DNA of 64,000 nt. Origin: Tritrichomonas musculus. Its lineage: Eukaryota > Parabasalia > Tritrichomonadida > Tritrichomonadidae. The notes under the pieces are model-generated. The model did no database searches. It was not told the DNA's origin and was given only the letters and a program-made list of their open reading frames with translations. The position numbers and the translations under genes were made by a program. The stretch covers positions 1,446,036-1,510,035 of the forward strand of contig JAPFFF010000037.1 in assembly GCA_039105265.1 (NCBI GenBank), written 5' to 3'. Shown piece by piece: positions 20,050 through 29,569 of the stretch. How positions within the stretch are numbered: position 1 is the stretch's first letter; each line of letters begins with the position of its first letter.

Positions 20050-20733
20050 TCAGATGCTGGAACGGAAAAAGACGGAAAGTAAAAATATTAATAAACTGAA
20101 ACCAAGGGAAAAATATAAAATAAGGTTGACCCTATCTCGGTTCCATCGAACATCAATACTTTCACCATCATTGTTAACAACATATTTATCTGATAAATGA
20201 ATCGCTATCTTGATTTGTTCTTCTGTAAAACCATCAAACTCTTTCTGATTTAAAACGTCTTTGATACTAAAAACTGTCTTCTTACCAATTAATTCTTCAA
20301 TGCGAGGAATAATTTCAATAGATCGTTCATTAGGACTATTATACTTAATACAAAGGTCTTTATACAAGTAAGAACCTTCAACACAGTGATATTTGGTACC
20401 ATTGCATATAGCATTAGATGGACATTTGATACAATCTGGTTCAAAATTTTCAACGTCGTCACAGTAGTTAACTCCAACAAGTGTTCGTGAAACTGTTAGA
20501 ATTAATAAAAACGTTAAAATCAAAAATGTATAAAATGTGATATTTGAAATCAAAAATCGTTCATACCAAGGAGTAATTTGGTTTCTCTTTGGTGATCTTA
20601 AAGGAGAAAACTTTGGTGTGGGTGACCTTGATCTAGAGCGTTGTGGTGTAGGTGTTGAACCACGTGAACTCGTTTCATATTCAACTGGATCAAATATCGA
20701 ATCTGGAGTCTTTGGGAGAACTTTTTTTGGCAT
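20050..20733 (-). CDS. Man1/Src1 C-terminal (MSC)-type inner nuclear membrane protein
   Basis: 227 residues. A short Ser/Pro/Arg-rich head (residues 1-60, many SP dipeptides: possible phosphosites) leads to a transmembrane helix (about 65-85, FYTFLILTFLLILTV). A lumenal cysteine block follows, with C-x2-C-x4-C spacing in DCIKCPSNAICNGTKYHC and one further Cys in LYKDLC. This is the Cys pattern of the MSC domain of Man1, Src1 and Heh proteins (CxxCPxNAxC). A winged-helix-like stretch and a second transmembrane helix close to the C-terminus (LILYFSLGFSLLIFLLSVFF) complete the layout. No LEM domain is present. Known relatives anchor chromatin or nuclear pores to the inner nuclear membrane; that role is inferred here. 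Confidence 0.65.
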   Translation of the reverse strand: MPKKVLPKTPDSIFDPVEYETSSRGSTPTPQRSRSRSPTPKFSPLRSPKRNQITPWYERFLISNITFYTFLILTFLLILTVSRTLVGVNYCDDVENFEPDCIKCPSNAICNGTKYHCVEGSYLYKDLCIKYNSPNERSIEIIPRIEELIGKKTVFSIKDVLNQKEFDGFTEEQIKIAIHLSDKYVVNNDGESIDVRWNRDRVNLILYFSLGFSLLIFLLSVFFRSSI

Positions 20734-20926
20734 TTAATCAAATATTTAAATATCTACTTTATTAATAAACGGAATTTATTCAAAATAATCGTTATATAAA
20801 ATACATGTAGTTAACTATTTTTGCTTGGAGGTTTTTATATTGGATTTTTTTTAAACTTTTTGAAACAGAAAATTTTTCCATTCAAAGTGGCAAAATTTTG
20901 GTATTTTTTACTATTTATTTTTTAAA

Positions 20927-22156
20927 ATGTCAAGGTTTTTTATTGAAGAGTACTCGGATGAACATGAAGAAGAATCAATTGAAAATGAAGAATTACAAAT
21001 CGATTTTGAAGAAGATAATTTCACCCTTGTGCATCCAGAAGAAATACCTCTAGAATATTTCATTTTCAAATTAGATCAAGATAATGATAAAAAAGACCAG
21101 GATCAAATAGACAACAAATGTTCCAATATCATTGAATGCCGAAACCTTTTTGATAATATATTACAAAATATCGATAATAATCAAATCCAGAAGTCTCATA
21201 ATGAATTCAACAAGCTTCAAGATGTCTACAAACAATTACAAAAAGGTTTTAAGAAGAATAATGTTCCTAATTTTTTCATTAAAAAATTATATGAAATAAA
21301 TCAAAAAATTAATGAGCAATCAAGGTCAAGCAAGCAAGCACGAACATTCCAAAAAGATTTAAAAAAATTCAACAGAAACTTCGAAGAAGAACTTGCAGAA
21401 TATGAAAAGCATCCAGAAAATTTCCAAAACGAACTTGACGCTGAATTAAACACTGATCAAGATGAAAACGCAAATGACAACTTTAGCATGTCATCATCAT
21501 ATGAAGAAGAAGAAGAAAAAGAAGAAAATGCTACTGAAAACACAAATAATAATAAAGAAAAAAATACTCCACAGAATGCTGAAAAGGCAAATGATGATGA
21601 ATCTATAAGAAAGGAACTGGATAGATATGTGCAATATAGAACAGATGTGATAATGAAGACAGACATCGACCATTTGTTCATCTTTTACGAAAAAGTTACA
21701 GATGAAAAATTGGTAAGAAAATTCCAGTTAGAGATCTGTTACGCAGTGTCTCATGTTCCAGACTGGCAAAAGATATCATATAGAAACATACTGAAAATTC
21801 TTGATTTCTTGCCAGACTTGATTCATTATGTGAAAGGATTTGTTCCCTTTTTTGGCAGGCTAAGCAAGGACCTGACGTGGTATTCAACCAAGCTTACAAA
21901 CGCATCCAGAACGTATCATTTTTACAGAACGATGCACAAATTTGTGAACATATTGAATTATTTCAAACAGAATCTTTTACAAATCAACGAATTCAAGTCA
22001 TATGTCAGACTGGAAATACTTTTCATTGGATACTTGTTTTGCAACGAAAAATGTGACATAAGTCCGCATGCAATGAATATGATGAAAGTACTTGAAAAGG
22101 ATATATTTAATAAATCAATAACAAATAATTACATGTATCAGACATCACTCTATTGA
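20927..22156 (+). CDS. eIF3 subunit c-like protein, short and without PCI domain
   Basis: 409 residues. The start MSRFF followed by an acidic stretch, then a helix ending NNVPNFFIKKLYEINQKINE and the segment KKFNRNFEEELAEYEKHPEN, line up in order with the N-terminus of eukaryotic eIF3c (compare GVPRFYIRILADLEDYLNE and RKYNRDFESHITSYKQNPEQ in human). An acidic Glu/Asn linker (about 185-225) and a helical C-terminal half follow. eIF3c is a core scaffold of the 43S preinitiation complex and normally about 850-930 residues with a C-terminal PCI domain. Here the frame ends after 409 residues, and no PCI-like sequence follows downstream. Either a reduced lineage-specific form or a paralogue. Confidence 0.6.
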   Translation: MSRFFIEEYSDEHEEESIENEELQIDFEEDNFTLVHPEEIPLEYFIFKLDQDNDKKDQDQIDNKCSNIIECRNLFDNILQNIDNNQIQKSHNEFNKLQDVYKQLQKGFKKNNVPNFFIKKLYEINQKINEQSRSSKQARTFQKDLKKFNRNFEEELAEYEKHPENFQNELDAELNTDQDENANDNFSMSSSYEEEEEKEENATENTNNNKEKNTPQNAEKANDDESIRKELDRYVQYRTDVIMKTDIDHLFIFYEKVTDEKLVRKFQLEICYAVSHVPDWQKISYRNILKILDFLPDLIHYVKGFVPFFGRLSKDLTWYSTKLTNASRTYHFYRTMHKFVNILNYFKQNLLQINEFKSYVRLEILFIGYLFCNEKCDISPHAMNMMKVLEKDIFNKSITNNYMYQTSLY

Positions 22157-22429
22157 TAAATAAATGATTTTATAAAATGTTTTCACTAAATGCTATTAAT
22201 TCAAAATTTCCAAATATATTCAAATTTTTTGTGAAATCTCATTGATTTATGTTATCAAAATATTTTTAATTATCTTTATATATATTGTATGAATAATTAT
22301 TATTTTTATGAAATAATAATTTAAAATTAATTTAATACTTTTTTTGATAATTGATATAATCAAATAAGATTTTGGCTAAAGGGGAACTCCGCTTTTTGCA
22401 AAAGGAATAAAATAGTAAGTTCGTGAATT

Positions 22430-22624
22430 TCAAAAAGTACAGAATAACCACCGCAAAAAGCGAAGTTCCTGGAAGTTCGTGAATTTTGGGTTCTTGAATA
22501 CAGTGTGATGAGTTGATTCTAATGGGAATAAGAAGAAGATTGAATCGACAAATCTTGGAGTAATGGTTTGAGTGGATGATCCATGACCGACATTGAGACT
22601 CTTACTCATAGATGCAATGGTCAA
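22430..22624 (-). mobile_element. Maverick (Polinton) capsid-gene fragment, fossil
   Basis: A short stretch containing TITPRFVDSIFFLFPLESTH and HTVFKNPKF closely resembles part of the capsid-type protein at 34,026-35,705. Nothing else of the element is found around it, so this is a small broken remnant of a Maverick. It is similar enough to the other copy to be of moderate rather than great age. Confidence 0.65.
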
Positions 22625-22899
22625 ATAAAAAAAAAAGAAGAAAGAGACAATATATTAAACATAAAATGATTTGATTTTTTATGAGAATTATGAACACTCT
22701 TGAACAATATATGGATTTTATTTGCAAAACAATAAAATATTTATTTTAAATTTTAGCAAAAATAATGATTTTAATAGGTAATTTGTTAATATCTCATAAT
22801 ATATTATATTTTGCTTTTAACCTGAAAATTACATTCAATTCGTATAAAATAATAGAATATATATGAGTTTATATAAAGAAATAGTGAAAATAATAAAGT

Positions 22900-23307
22900 T
22901 TATTTATTTTTGAAAATCACCAAAAAATAATTGAAAGTCCTAACATAATAATTAATGACATTTTTTACCAAGGTGACGTCAATTTTGACGGTGAATTCAT
23001 TCTTTTGCTGACTGGAGAACTGAATGAAAACTCATTAAAAATTTTATCAGGTAATGAGCCAAAAATTTGGTTCTCAGGTCAAATTTTTGTATTAATTGAC
23101 TCAGAAAACATCGATACAAACAAATTCCAATTTAATCTGGCCAATTTGGTCATTTTACAGAGCCAAGAAACGAATCTCAATTTGTGTAATTTGAATAGTT
23201 TTTCTCTTATCAACTTTTTGAATGCTCAGAAAAAATATTCAATTCAAATTGACACTGAAAACGAGTCACTTCGTTCCCAAGGAATCAATAATAATTGGTG
23301 CAAATGA
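22900..23307 (+). pseudogene. probable surface-protein gene fragment
   Basis: An open frame without a usable ATG reads NIIINDIFYQGDVNFDGEFI, then SLKILSGNEPKIWFSGQIFV, LIDSENIDTNKFQFNLANL and onward to a stop at 23,307. The composition and beta-rich Asn/Phe/Ile pattern resemble the large surface glycoprotein at 8,840-14,622. It lacks a signal peptide and an anchor. Best read as an orphan fragment of such a gene. Identification is by composition only. Confidence 0.35.
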
Positions 23308-23378
23308 ATCAATAATGAATTTAAGAACATTTCATCAAAATTCACAAGTTTCATTATTTGTTATAAATTCATTATTTG

Positions 23379-26300
23379 TCATAAATCTATTCCAAAACCT
23401 TCATAAAATAATGAAGTAATATTTTTTGCTTTTGATTTTTTCGAATTAATATTATTTTTTGCTTCATTGTTTTGATTATTTTGTAAAATGACTCCTTCTA
23501 AATCAATATTATACGCCAATTCTTTGTTTTTATAGTTATCAAAAAAAAATTGACAAACAGTTTTTTCAAATGATTTATAATAATTGAATACTTTAAATGT
23601 CTGTGTTAATAATGCAGTATAGTCATTATAATACTGCTTTATTTTTGTTTTGATTGTCTCAAAATCAATTTCATTTGTGACCAATAATAAACATAATAGA
23701 ATCATAGAATCTGAACAATAGTTTAAGGATTTGATTAATAATTCAATAGATTTATCGATATTTTTTCGAGATTCATCAAAAATGTAAATATTAGCTAAGT
23801 TATACATCGACAAATAATCATTAGTTTTTTGAATAGCTTCTTCAAAATATTCAATAGCCAATGATATATTTTTCTTGACTTTATCACCATCACCATGCTT
23901 GAATATAATTCCAAGATTGTTTTTGGCATATTGATTATTGAATGATGATGCTTGTTTATAGTAATGTATTGCTTTTTCGATGTTTCTATCAATATATTTT
24001 CCTTCATGTAATAAAAATCCATGCGCAAAATTGGCTTGTCTGTTATTATTAACTGAAGCTTGCAAAATGTATTTTATACCTTTTTTAATATCTTGATGCG
24101 AAAATCTTCCTGTATAATAAATTATACCCAGTTCAAATTGAGCATCGGAATGATTCTGACTTGCAGCAAGTGAATTATAATAAATTGCTTTATTAATATC
24201 ACACTGAACATATTTACCATAAAAATAAATGTCACCAAGAATATATTGTGCATGTGAATAATTTCTTTTTGCTGCTAATGAAAAATAGTGAATTGCTTTA
24301 TTAATATCAGGTTTAACATATTTGCCTAATAAATAAACACCACCAAGAAGACATTGAGACTTTAAATGGTTTTGATTTGCAGCTTGCGTTAAATATTTAA
24401 TTGCCTTATTTGGGTCATGATCATCAAATTGTTCGTAGTAATAAATGAATCCTAGATTGCAAAGCGATCTTAGATCATTTTGATTTGCAGCAAGCTTAAA
24501 ATAATAAATTGCTTTGTATATATCACGTACAACATAACGTCCTTCCATATATAAGACCCCAAGCATGTATTGAGCTTCAATACAATTATTTTTTGCAGAA
24601 AGTGAAATATATTTGATAGCTTTATTCATATCACGAGCAACATAATATATATAACCCAAATTATATTGAGCTTCTGGATCATTTTGATCAGCGGCAAGAG
24701 AAAAATAATTTTTTGCTAAATCAACATCACGTGTAACATATATTCCTTCATAATAAATCAAACCTAGATAATATTGTGCAATTGAAAAATTATTTTCTGC
24801 TGCCACACAAAAATGATTAATTACTTTGTCAATTTCTCCTGTTTTTTCTAATCTATGATAATAAATATGACCTAAATATAAATGTGCTTCTGGATGATTG
24901 TTATATGCAGCAAGTTCCAAATAATATATTGCTTTATCTATATCTTTAATTGTATATTTCCCGTAATAATAAATGCTCCCTAACACAAATTGTGCTTTTG
25001 GATGATTGTTATTGGCTGCAAGTGTCAAATAATATATTGCTTTCTTGATATTTCGATAAGAACTTTCTTCATAATATCGAGCACCAAGGATATATTGTGC
25101 GTCTGAATTGTTTTGATTTGCAGCCATTAAATAGTATTGATTTGATTTATCAAAATCATCGAAAAAAATATCTGCCAGCGCTAACTGTGCATCAACGGAA
25201 TTTTGATTTGCAGCGAGTGAAAGATAACGACATGCTTCTTTAAAATCTCGATAGACATATATTCCTTCATTATAAATTTTACCAAGAGTAAATTGTATTT
25301 TAGGATCATCATGATTTGAGTCAAGATTTTCAAATTTATCTATAATATCTTTAATCAATTTGTAATGTACGCTAAATCTTGACCTAAAAGATTCAATATC
25401 AAAACGATCATTAAATTCAGATATAAATTCATTAATTAAATCAGAAATGTTTGGGCGCTTTTCTTCATCTTCTTGAGTGCACTCTTGTATAATTTTTTGA
25501 ATTGCAGAATTTGGTGTATCTTTATTATCAATACTTTGAATATCATCTTGTATATATTTAATTATCTTCCCAAGAGAATAAATGTCGCTTTTATAAGTAT
25601 ATTTGTGACATTCAATGACTTCTGGTCCTGAATAACCGGGATTCAAGTCTCCTGTTACAGTTGAATCATTAATGCTATTGATTTCAATTAATCTATCGAG
25701 ATCAATCAAAACAAAACGAAGCATATTGTATTCATCATTAATAATAATATCATTTGGTTTTAAATCTCGATAAATCATCTCCCTATCATGGAAATATTTA
25801 ATGATCAGCATCAATTCGAAAATAATAATTAATTTTTTGTCAAATAATAATTTTTTGATATTCGACAAAGATTCGCCTTGAATAAATTCAATGATAAAAT
25901 AATCATTTTTATCAACATTTCCATAAAATTTAGGTAAAAATGGATGTCTTAGTTTTAAATAATTAGATTTTTCACGTTCAACTAGTTCCTTATATTTTGA
26001 TTTTTTAACAACACATAATTTATCTAGTTTGATATGATAAATTAATGAGCATGCAGATGTATTTCCAATTCCAACATTCCTTAATTCAATATATTCACTT
26101 TCATCAGTTATGTTTTCGGGTTTATAAAAACTAGTATAATCTTCAATGAATTGTTTCACTCGTTTAATATTTTTATTCGTCTCATAATTTTTATAAATCA
26201 GGTATCCTGATATGGATGGGACAACAATTGACCAAACTTCATTGATTTGCCTGGTTGTATTTTTCATTTTCAAATTAGAATTAAAATTTTTAATTTCTTC

Positions 26301-26654
26301 TTGAAATGTGGCTGGATTTTTATTGGTGTCTATACCAATGATTGGTATATAATGAATTAATTCAATATCATCTAAAATTTTAAGCAATGGCTGTTCACTG
26401 ATAATTATAGTTTTTTCAAATCCAATAATGACACAATCCTTATTGGTATATTCATTAAGTTTTTGTTTTCTGTCGATAACAACTGCTTTTGATATCTTTA
26501 AATTATCAACAATTTTTTTCTCTTTTTCAAGAGATTCATTTTGAGAAATATGAAAGAAACAATAATCTTGGAAAAGTTCTTTAAGCCCTTTTTTGTAAAA
26601 TCCGATTCCTGGACTCTTTAAAACATCTGAAAGTTTTAAAAAGTTATTGATCAT
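23379..26654 (-). CDS. protein kinase-like protein with Sel1 repeats
   Basis: 1,091 residues if the ATG at 26,654 is used (MINNFLKLSD). An in-frame ATG at 26,768 adds 38 hydrophobic residues and seems less likely. After an N-terminal part of about 190 residues comes a kinase domain: Gly-rich VGIGNTSA, the VVKK lysine, the catalytic loop YRDLKPND and the metal-binding site LIDLDRL. The HRD His is Tyr, the expected catalytic-loop Asn is displaced, and DFG reads DLD; trichomonad Sel1 kinases often have DFD here. About 15 Sel1 (TPR-like) repeats follow, of the form DINKAIYYFSLAANQN, ending in YEGFGIDL. Likely a cytosolic signalling scaffold. Activity is uncertain because of the altered loop. Confidence 0.85.
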   Translation of the reverse strand: MINNFLKLSDVLKSPGIGFYKKGLKELFQDYCFFHISQNESLEKEKKIVDNLKISKAVVIDRKQKLNEYTNKDCVIIGFEKTIIISEQPLLKILDDIELIHYIPIIGIDTNKNPATFQEEIKNFNSNLKMKNTTRQINEVWSIVVPSISGYLIYKNYETNKNIKRVKQFIEDYTSFYKPENITDESEYIELRNVGIGNTSACSLIYHIKLDKLCVVKKSKYKELVEREKSNYLKLRHPFLPKFYGNVDKNDYFIIEFIQGESLSNIKKLLFDKKLIIIFELMLIIKYFHDREMIYRDLKPNDIIINDEYNMLRFVLIDLDRLIEINSINDSTVTGDLNPGYSGPEVIECHKYTYKSDIYSLGKIIKYIQDDIQSIDNKDTPNSAIQKIIQECTQEDEEKRPNISDLINEFISEFNDRFDIESFRSRFSVHYKLIKDIIDKFENLDSNHDDPKIQFTLGKIYNEGIYVYRDFKEACRYLSLAANQNSVDAQLALADIFFDDFDKSNQYYLMAANQNNSDAQYILGARYYEESSYRNIKKAIYYLTLAANNNHPKAQFVLGSIYYYGKYTIKDIDKAIYYLELAAYNNHPEAHLYLGHIYYHRLEKTGEIDKVINHFCVAAENNFSIAQYYLGLIYYEGIYVTRDVDLAKNYFSLAADQNDPEAQYNLGYIYYVARDMNKAIKYISLSAKNNCIEAQYMLGVLYMEGRYVVRDIYKAIYYFKLAANQNDLRSLCNLGFIYYYEQFDDHDPNKAIKYLTQAANQNHLKSQCLLGGVYLLGKYVKPDINKAIHYFSLAAKRNYSHAQYILGDIYFYGKYVQCDINKAIYYNSLAASQNHSDAQFELGIIYYTGRFSHQDIKKGIKYILQASVNNNRQANFAHGFLLHEGKYIDRNIEKAIHYYKQASSFNNQYAKNNLGIIFKHGDGDKVKKNISLAIEYFEEAIQKTNDYLSMYNLANIYIFDESRKNIDKSIELLIKSLNYCSDSMILLCLLLVTNEIDFETIKTKIKQYYNDYTALLTQTFKVFNYYKSFEKTVCQFFFDNYKNKELAYNIDLEGVILQNNQNNEAKNNINSKKSKAKNITSLFYEGFGIDL

Positions 26655-26768
26655 GCTTATATAAAATATATATAAAAAACAAGACATTTTTGAAATAAAA
26701 AAAGATTTTGTAAATTCAATGTCTTGTAATTGAGAAAGACCAAAAAATATTTGAAATAAACAAGACAT

Positions 26769-27190
26769 TAAAAAAGGAAACCAAATTGAAGGGCAAAATG
26801 GACGAGGAAAAGAATAGCATGTTGATATTCATTACATTATCCTGCATTACAATGATATTTTTTTTTTTTTTTTTTTTTTTTATCATATATCATATAGTAT
26901 ATTTAATTTTTTTTTGTTTATTTTGATTTTTTTTCGGTCAAAAAGTTTCCACAATTTGATAGAGTGAAAAATAATCATGAACTTTTTTTTGGAGCAAAAA
27001 ATAAAACATAACTTTTTCTTAAAGATAAAAAATAAAATAACTTTTTGATGCAAAATGTTTATGACAAGAGAAACCAAATTGACCCTCAATTATTTTTCTA
27101 TTTCTTTTAATCGTTTGTTTTTATAGAATACTTGCTTAAAATAGAACAATGTTCTTGAAAGAAAAATGTATTATTACGCCATTATTATCT
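26769..27190. other. AT-rich spacer with long T tract
   Basis: A run of about two dozen T lies at 26,858-26,881. The rest is A/T-rich with no supportable frame. Confidence 0.5.
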
Positions 27191-27200
27191 AAAGCATAGA

Positions 27201-27227
27201 CACTTTTTGAGCGAAGCTCAAAAAGTG
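27201..27227. repeat. hairpin 1 of 3 (stem CACTTTTTGAGC, loop GAA)
   Basis: Perfect 12-bp stem, CACTTTTTGAGC paired with GCTCAAAAAGTG around a three-base GAA loop. An identical copy lies exactly 120 bp downstream. Confidence 0.85.
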
Positions 27228-27320
27228 GCGTTTCTTGCAATTTCCTCAAATCAGATATTCAAACATCAAAACCAGCTATAACCAAGTTATTACATAACCG
27301 AAATGAATCTTATGCTTGGA

Positions 27321-27347
27321 CACTTTTTGAGCGAAGCTCAAAAAGTG
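27321..27347. repeat. hairpin 2 of 3
   Basis: Identical to hairpin 1 over the whole stem and loop, while the surrounding spacer sequence differs. Confidence 0.85.
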
Positions 27348-27449
27348 GCCTTTTATTATTTTCAAATTTGATTTCTTTTCAAAACTTACATAAATCAACT
27401 TTCATGAAGAAAACAAATGAAACATTAAACATAATAGATCTCAAGAATG

Positions 27450-27482
27450 ACAACTTTTTGAGCAAAGCTCAAAAAGTTGTCT
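27450..27482. repeat. hairpin 3 of 3, with matched changes in both arms
   Basis: GACAACTTTTTGAGC pairs perfectly with GCTCAAAAAGTTGTC around AAA: a 15-bp stem. Compared with copies 1 and 2, the CAC/GTG end has become CAAC/GTTG on both sides, so pairing is kept. Confidence 0.85.
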
Positions 27483-27643
27483 TTAAATGATATTAATTAT
27501 TAATTGAATTTCAAAATACAAAAAGCATTTATGTATGTTCAATGATTATTATTTATTAAATGATTTATGATTATATCGCGCGTTAGTTTTCTTGTTTTAT
27601 TTTATTTTCTTTTCTTTTCTTTTATTTTTTTTGAAATGATTTC

Positions 27644-28917
27644 ATCTAAATATAGGGCTAGCATGAAATAATTTGGAATTTTACTTGAGAAAATAAAAAT
27701 TTTTTGATTTTTCTAATCAATTTTGACAAAAATAATAAAAAAATTTCAAAAACAAAAATTTTTCGGCAGAAATTATTAGCAATTTTGATAGAAATATTTT
27801 TTTAGCGAAAACGGTTTTCAATATAACGAATTTATTATGGCATTGTTCGAAAACGGTTTTCGATATAACGAATTTAGTCCTATCTCTTGAGAAAAAAGTA
27901 CAAGCAAAATGAATAAAATTGAAATCAATTTCCCTCAAATATAAAATTCTATCGATAAAAATAATTTGTAATATGGAATTTAATTATTTCTAAATATATT
28001 GCTGCAACAATTTTCTTTTTATTTTCAAGAAAATTAATATAAATTGCAGTTATAAAAAATATTATTAGATATTTAAATATAATTTTAAATTATGCAATCT
28101 TAATCTGATTTATAAAAAACTAAAAATTTAGTATATTCATTAATAATATGTTAAATTAATTATTTCAAATAAATTATTATTTATTAAATACAAATAAATC
28201 CATCTCTAAGACTAACTTCATCTTGTGGATGAAAAATTTTTTTACATAAATGAAATTTGAATAAAAAAATTTTTGCGTAATTGAAATTTGGAATAAAATT
28301 TTTTCTTATTTGAAAATGGAAATAAAATTTTTTGCTTATTTGAAAAAAAAAATTTTGGCAATGATATGTCTCAATTCACTCAAAAATGAATGTGAGCTAA
28401 GAACAAATTTATTATTATATGATATCATACCAATTCTCAAAGATATTCAATATAGTGAATTAAATGATCAATTATGTGATGCATCTATCGAAAATGTCAT
28501 AAGTTTTGTCACAAAATAAATATAAAAACTCTTTAAAGGACAAGTGAAAATTATAATCATAATTATTTTTATCAAAATTAATTAAAATTTTCTTTTTCTT
28601 TTATTTTTTTATTCAATATTTTTTTTTTATTTTTAAATTTTTTTTCACATGATTTAATTGTTTTTGCTCAAAATTTTTTTCAAATTAATACAGGTTAATA
28701 CTTTAGACCAAAAACCGTTTTCGCAAAAAATTTTTTTTGTGAAAAATTGATTACAATTTCTGCGGTAAAATTTTATTTATGGAAAAATTAATTTTTTTTT
28801 TGGAAAAAATGCACACAATAATAATTTTTTTGATCGAAGCTAATTCGGAATAGATTTTTTTATCAAATGATTTGCTAATTATTTCGTGCTAGCCCTATAT
28901 TTAGATTTCGAATTTCT
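27644..28917. mobile_element. non-autonomous element with long inverted repeats
   Basis: The ends share ATCTAAATATAGGGCTAGCA (27,644 onward), then YGAAATAATT; the complement lies at 28,885-28,917. Weaker inverted similarity continues inward for roughly 200 bp, including GCAGAAATT and GCGAAAACGGTTTT on both arms. TA lies next to GGGCTAGC at both sides, although the inverted match extends past it, so the exact boundary is uncertain. No transposase is visible. Inside, an ATG frame at 28,316-28,519 (KNECELRTNLLLYDIIPILK) looks like protein but is unassigned and may be a captured fragment. Confidence 0.65.
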
Positions 28918-28956
28918 AAACTGAGAGTCATTTTTGCATATATCAAGTAGTTTACA

Positions 28957-29045
28957 AAAGGGGTGATTTAAGGACTAAAGTCCTTAAACCCCTTCGGTTC
29001 CCCCTTTCTCGGTTCTCCGCTCTTGACGAGCTTCGAACCGGACTC
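28957..29045. other. GC-rich double-hairpin island
   Basis: In a very AT-rich spacer, about 90 bp hold two strong foldbacks. The first pairs GGGG and TTTAAGGACT with AGTCCTTAAA and CCCC. The second pairs CGGTTC and GCTC with GAGC and GAACCG through matched 3-base internal loops (TCC and TTC). Neither strand gives a convincing tRNA: no proper A box or T arm. A structured RNA or a small palindromic mobile sequence is possible. Confidence 0.5.
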
Positions 29046-29569
29046 CATAAATATAGGTCATCAATGCTTTTCATTTCTGTCTTCAGTTTATAAGTTTACT
29101 ATACGGGACATATATATTGCATAAAAAATCATTTTTTAGCCCTTAAATATGTCTATTTTAATGTTATTTTGGTTAAAATTTTAATGTCTGACAAGTGATA
29201 TAAAAAACTAAAATTTTCAATAAAATTTTAATATATTTATACTTTTTAAAAATATTGAAAATAAAAATTTTAAAAAAATTTTGTGAATTGTGATATGTGA
29301 TATAAAAAATAATAACAGGTATAAATAATTTTATATTTAATAATTTTTTATTCTTTTTAAAAAAATGAAACTTATAGAAATTGAAAACCAAAAATTATAC
29401 GAATTATTTGAATTAATAATTAATGAAAAATTACAACATGATTTTGATTAATAAATTCTATAGCTATCGGTGTTTGTTCTTCAGCTGGATTGAGCGTCGG
29501 GTACATTTCAATCATTATAAAACAACTTCTTGATTCGAAGGGATATCTTAACTTTGGATGTGTATCAAT

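Noticed and set aside
23005-23307. Independent 100-residue gene
   Set aside because: The frame begins at TTG with no ATG nearby and is open further upstream, which suits a gene fragment better.
26858-26881. Poly-T as a retroposed poly(A) tail
   Set aside because: No target duplication or recognisable retro-copied gene lies next to it; homopolymers are common here.
28957-29045. tRNA gene suggested by GGTTCGAA on the minus strand
   Set aside because: The bases around GGTTCGAA do not form a T-arm stem, and no A box lies at the right distance.
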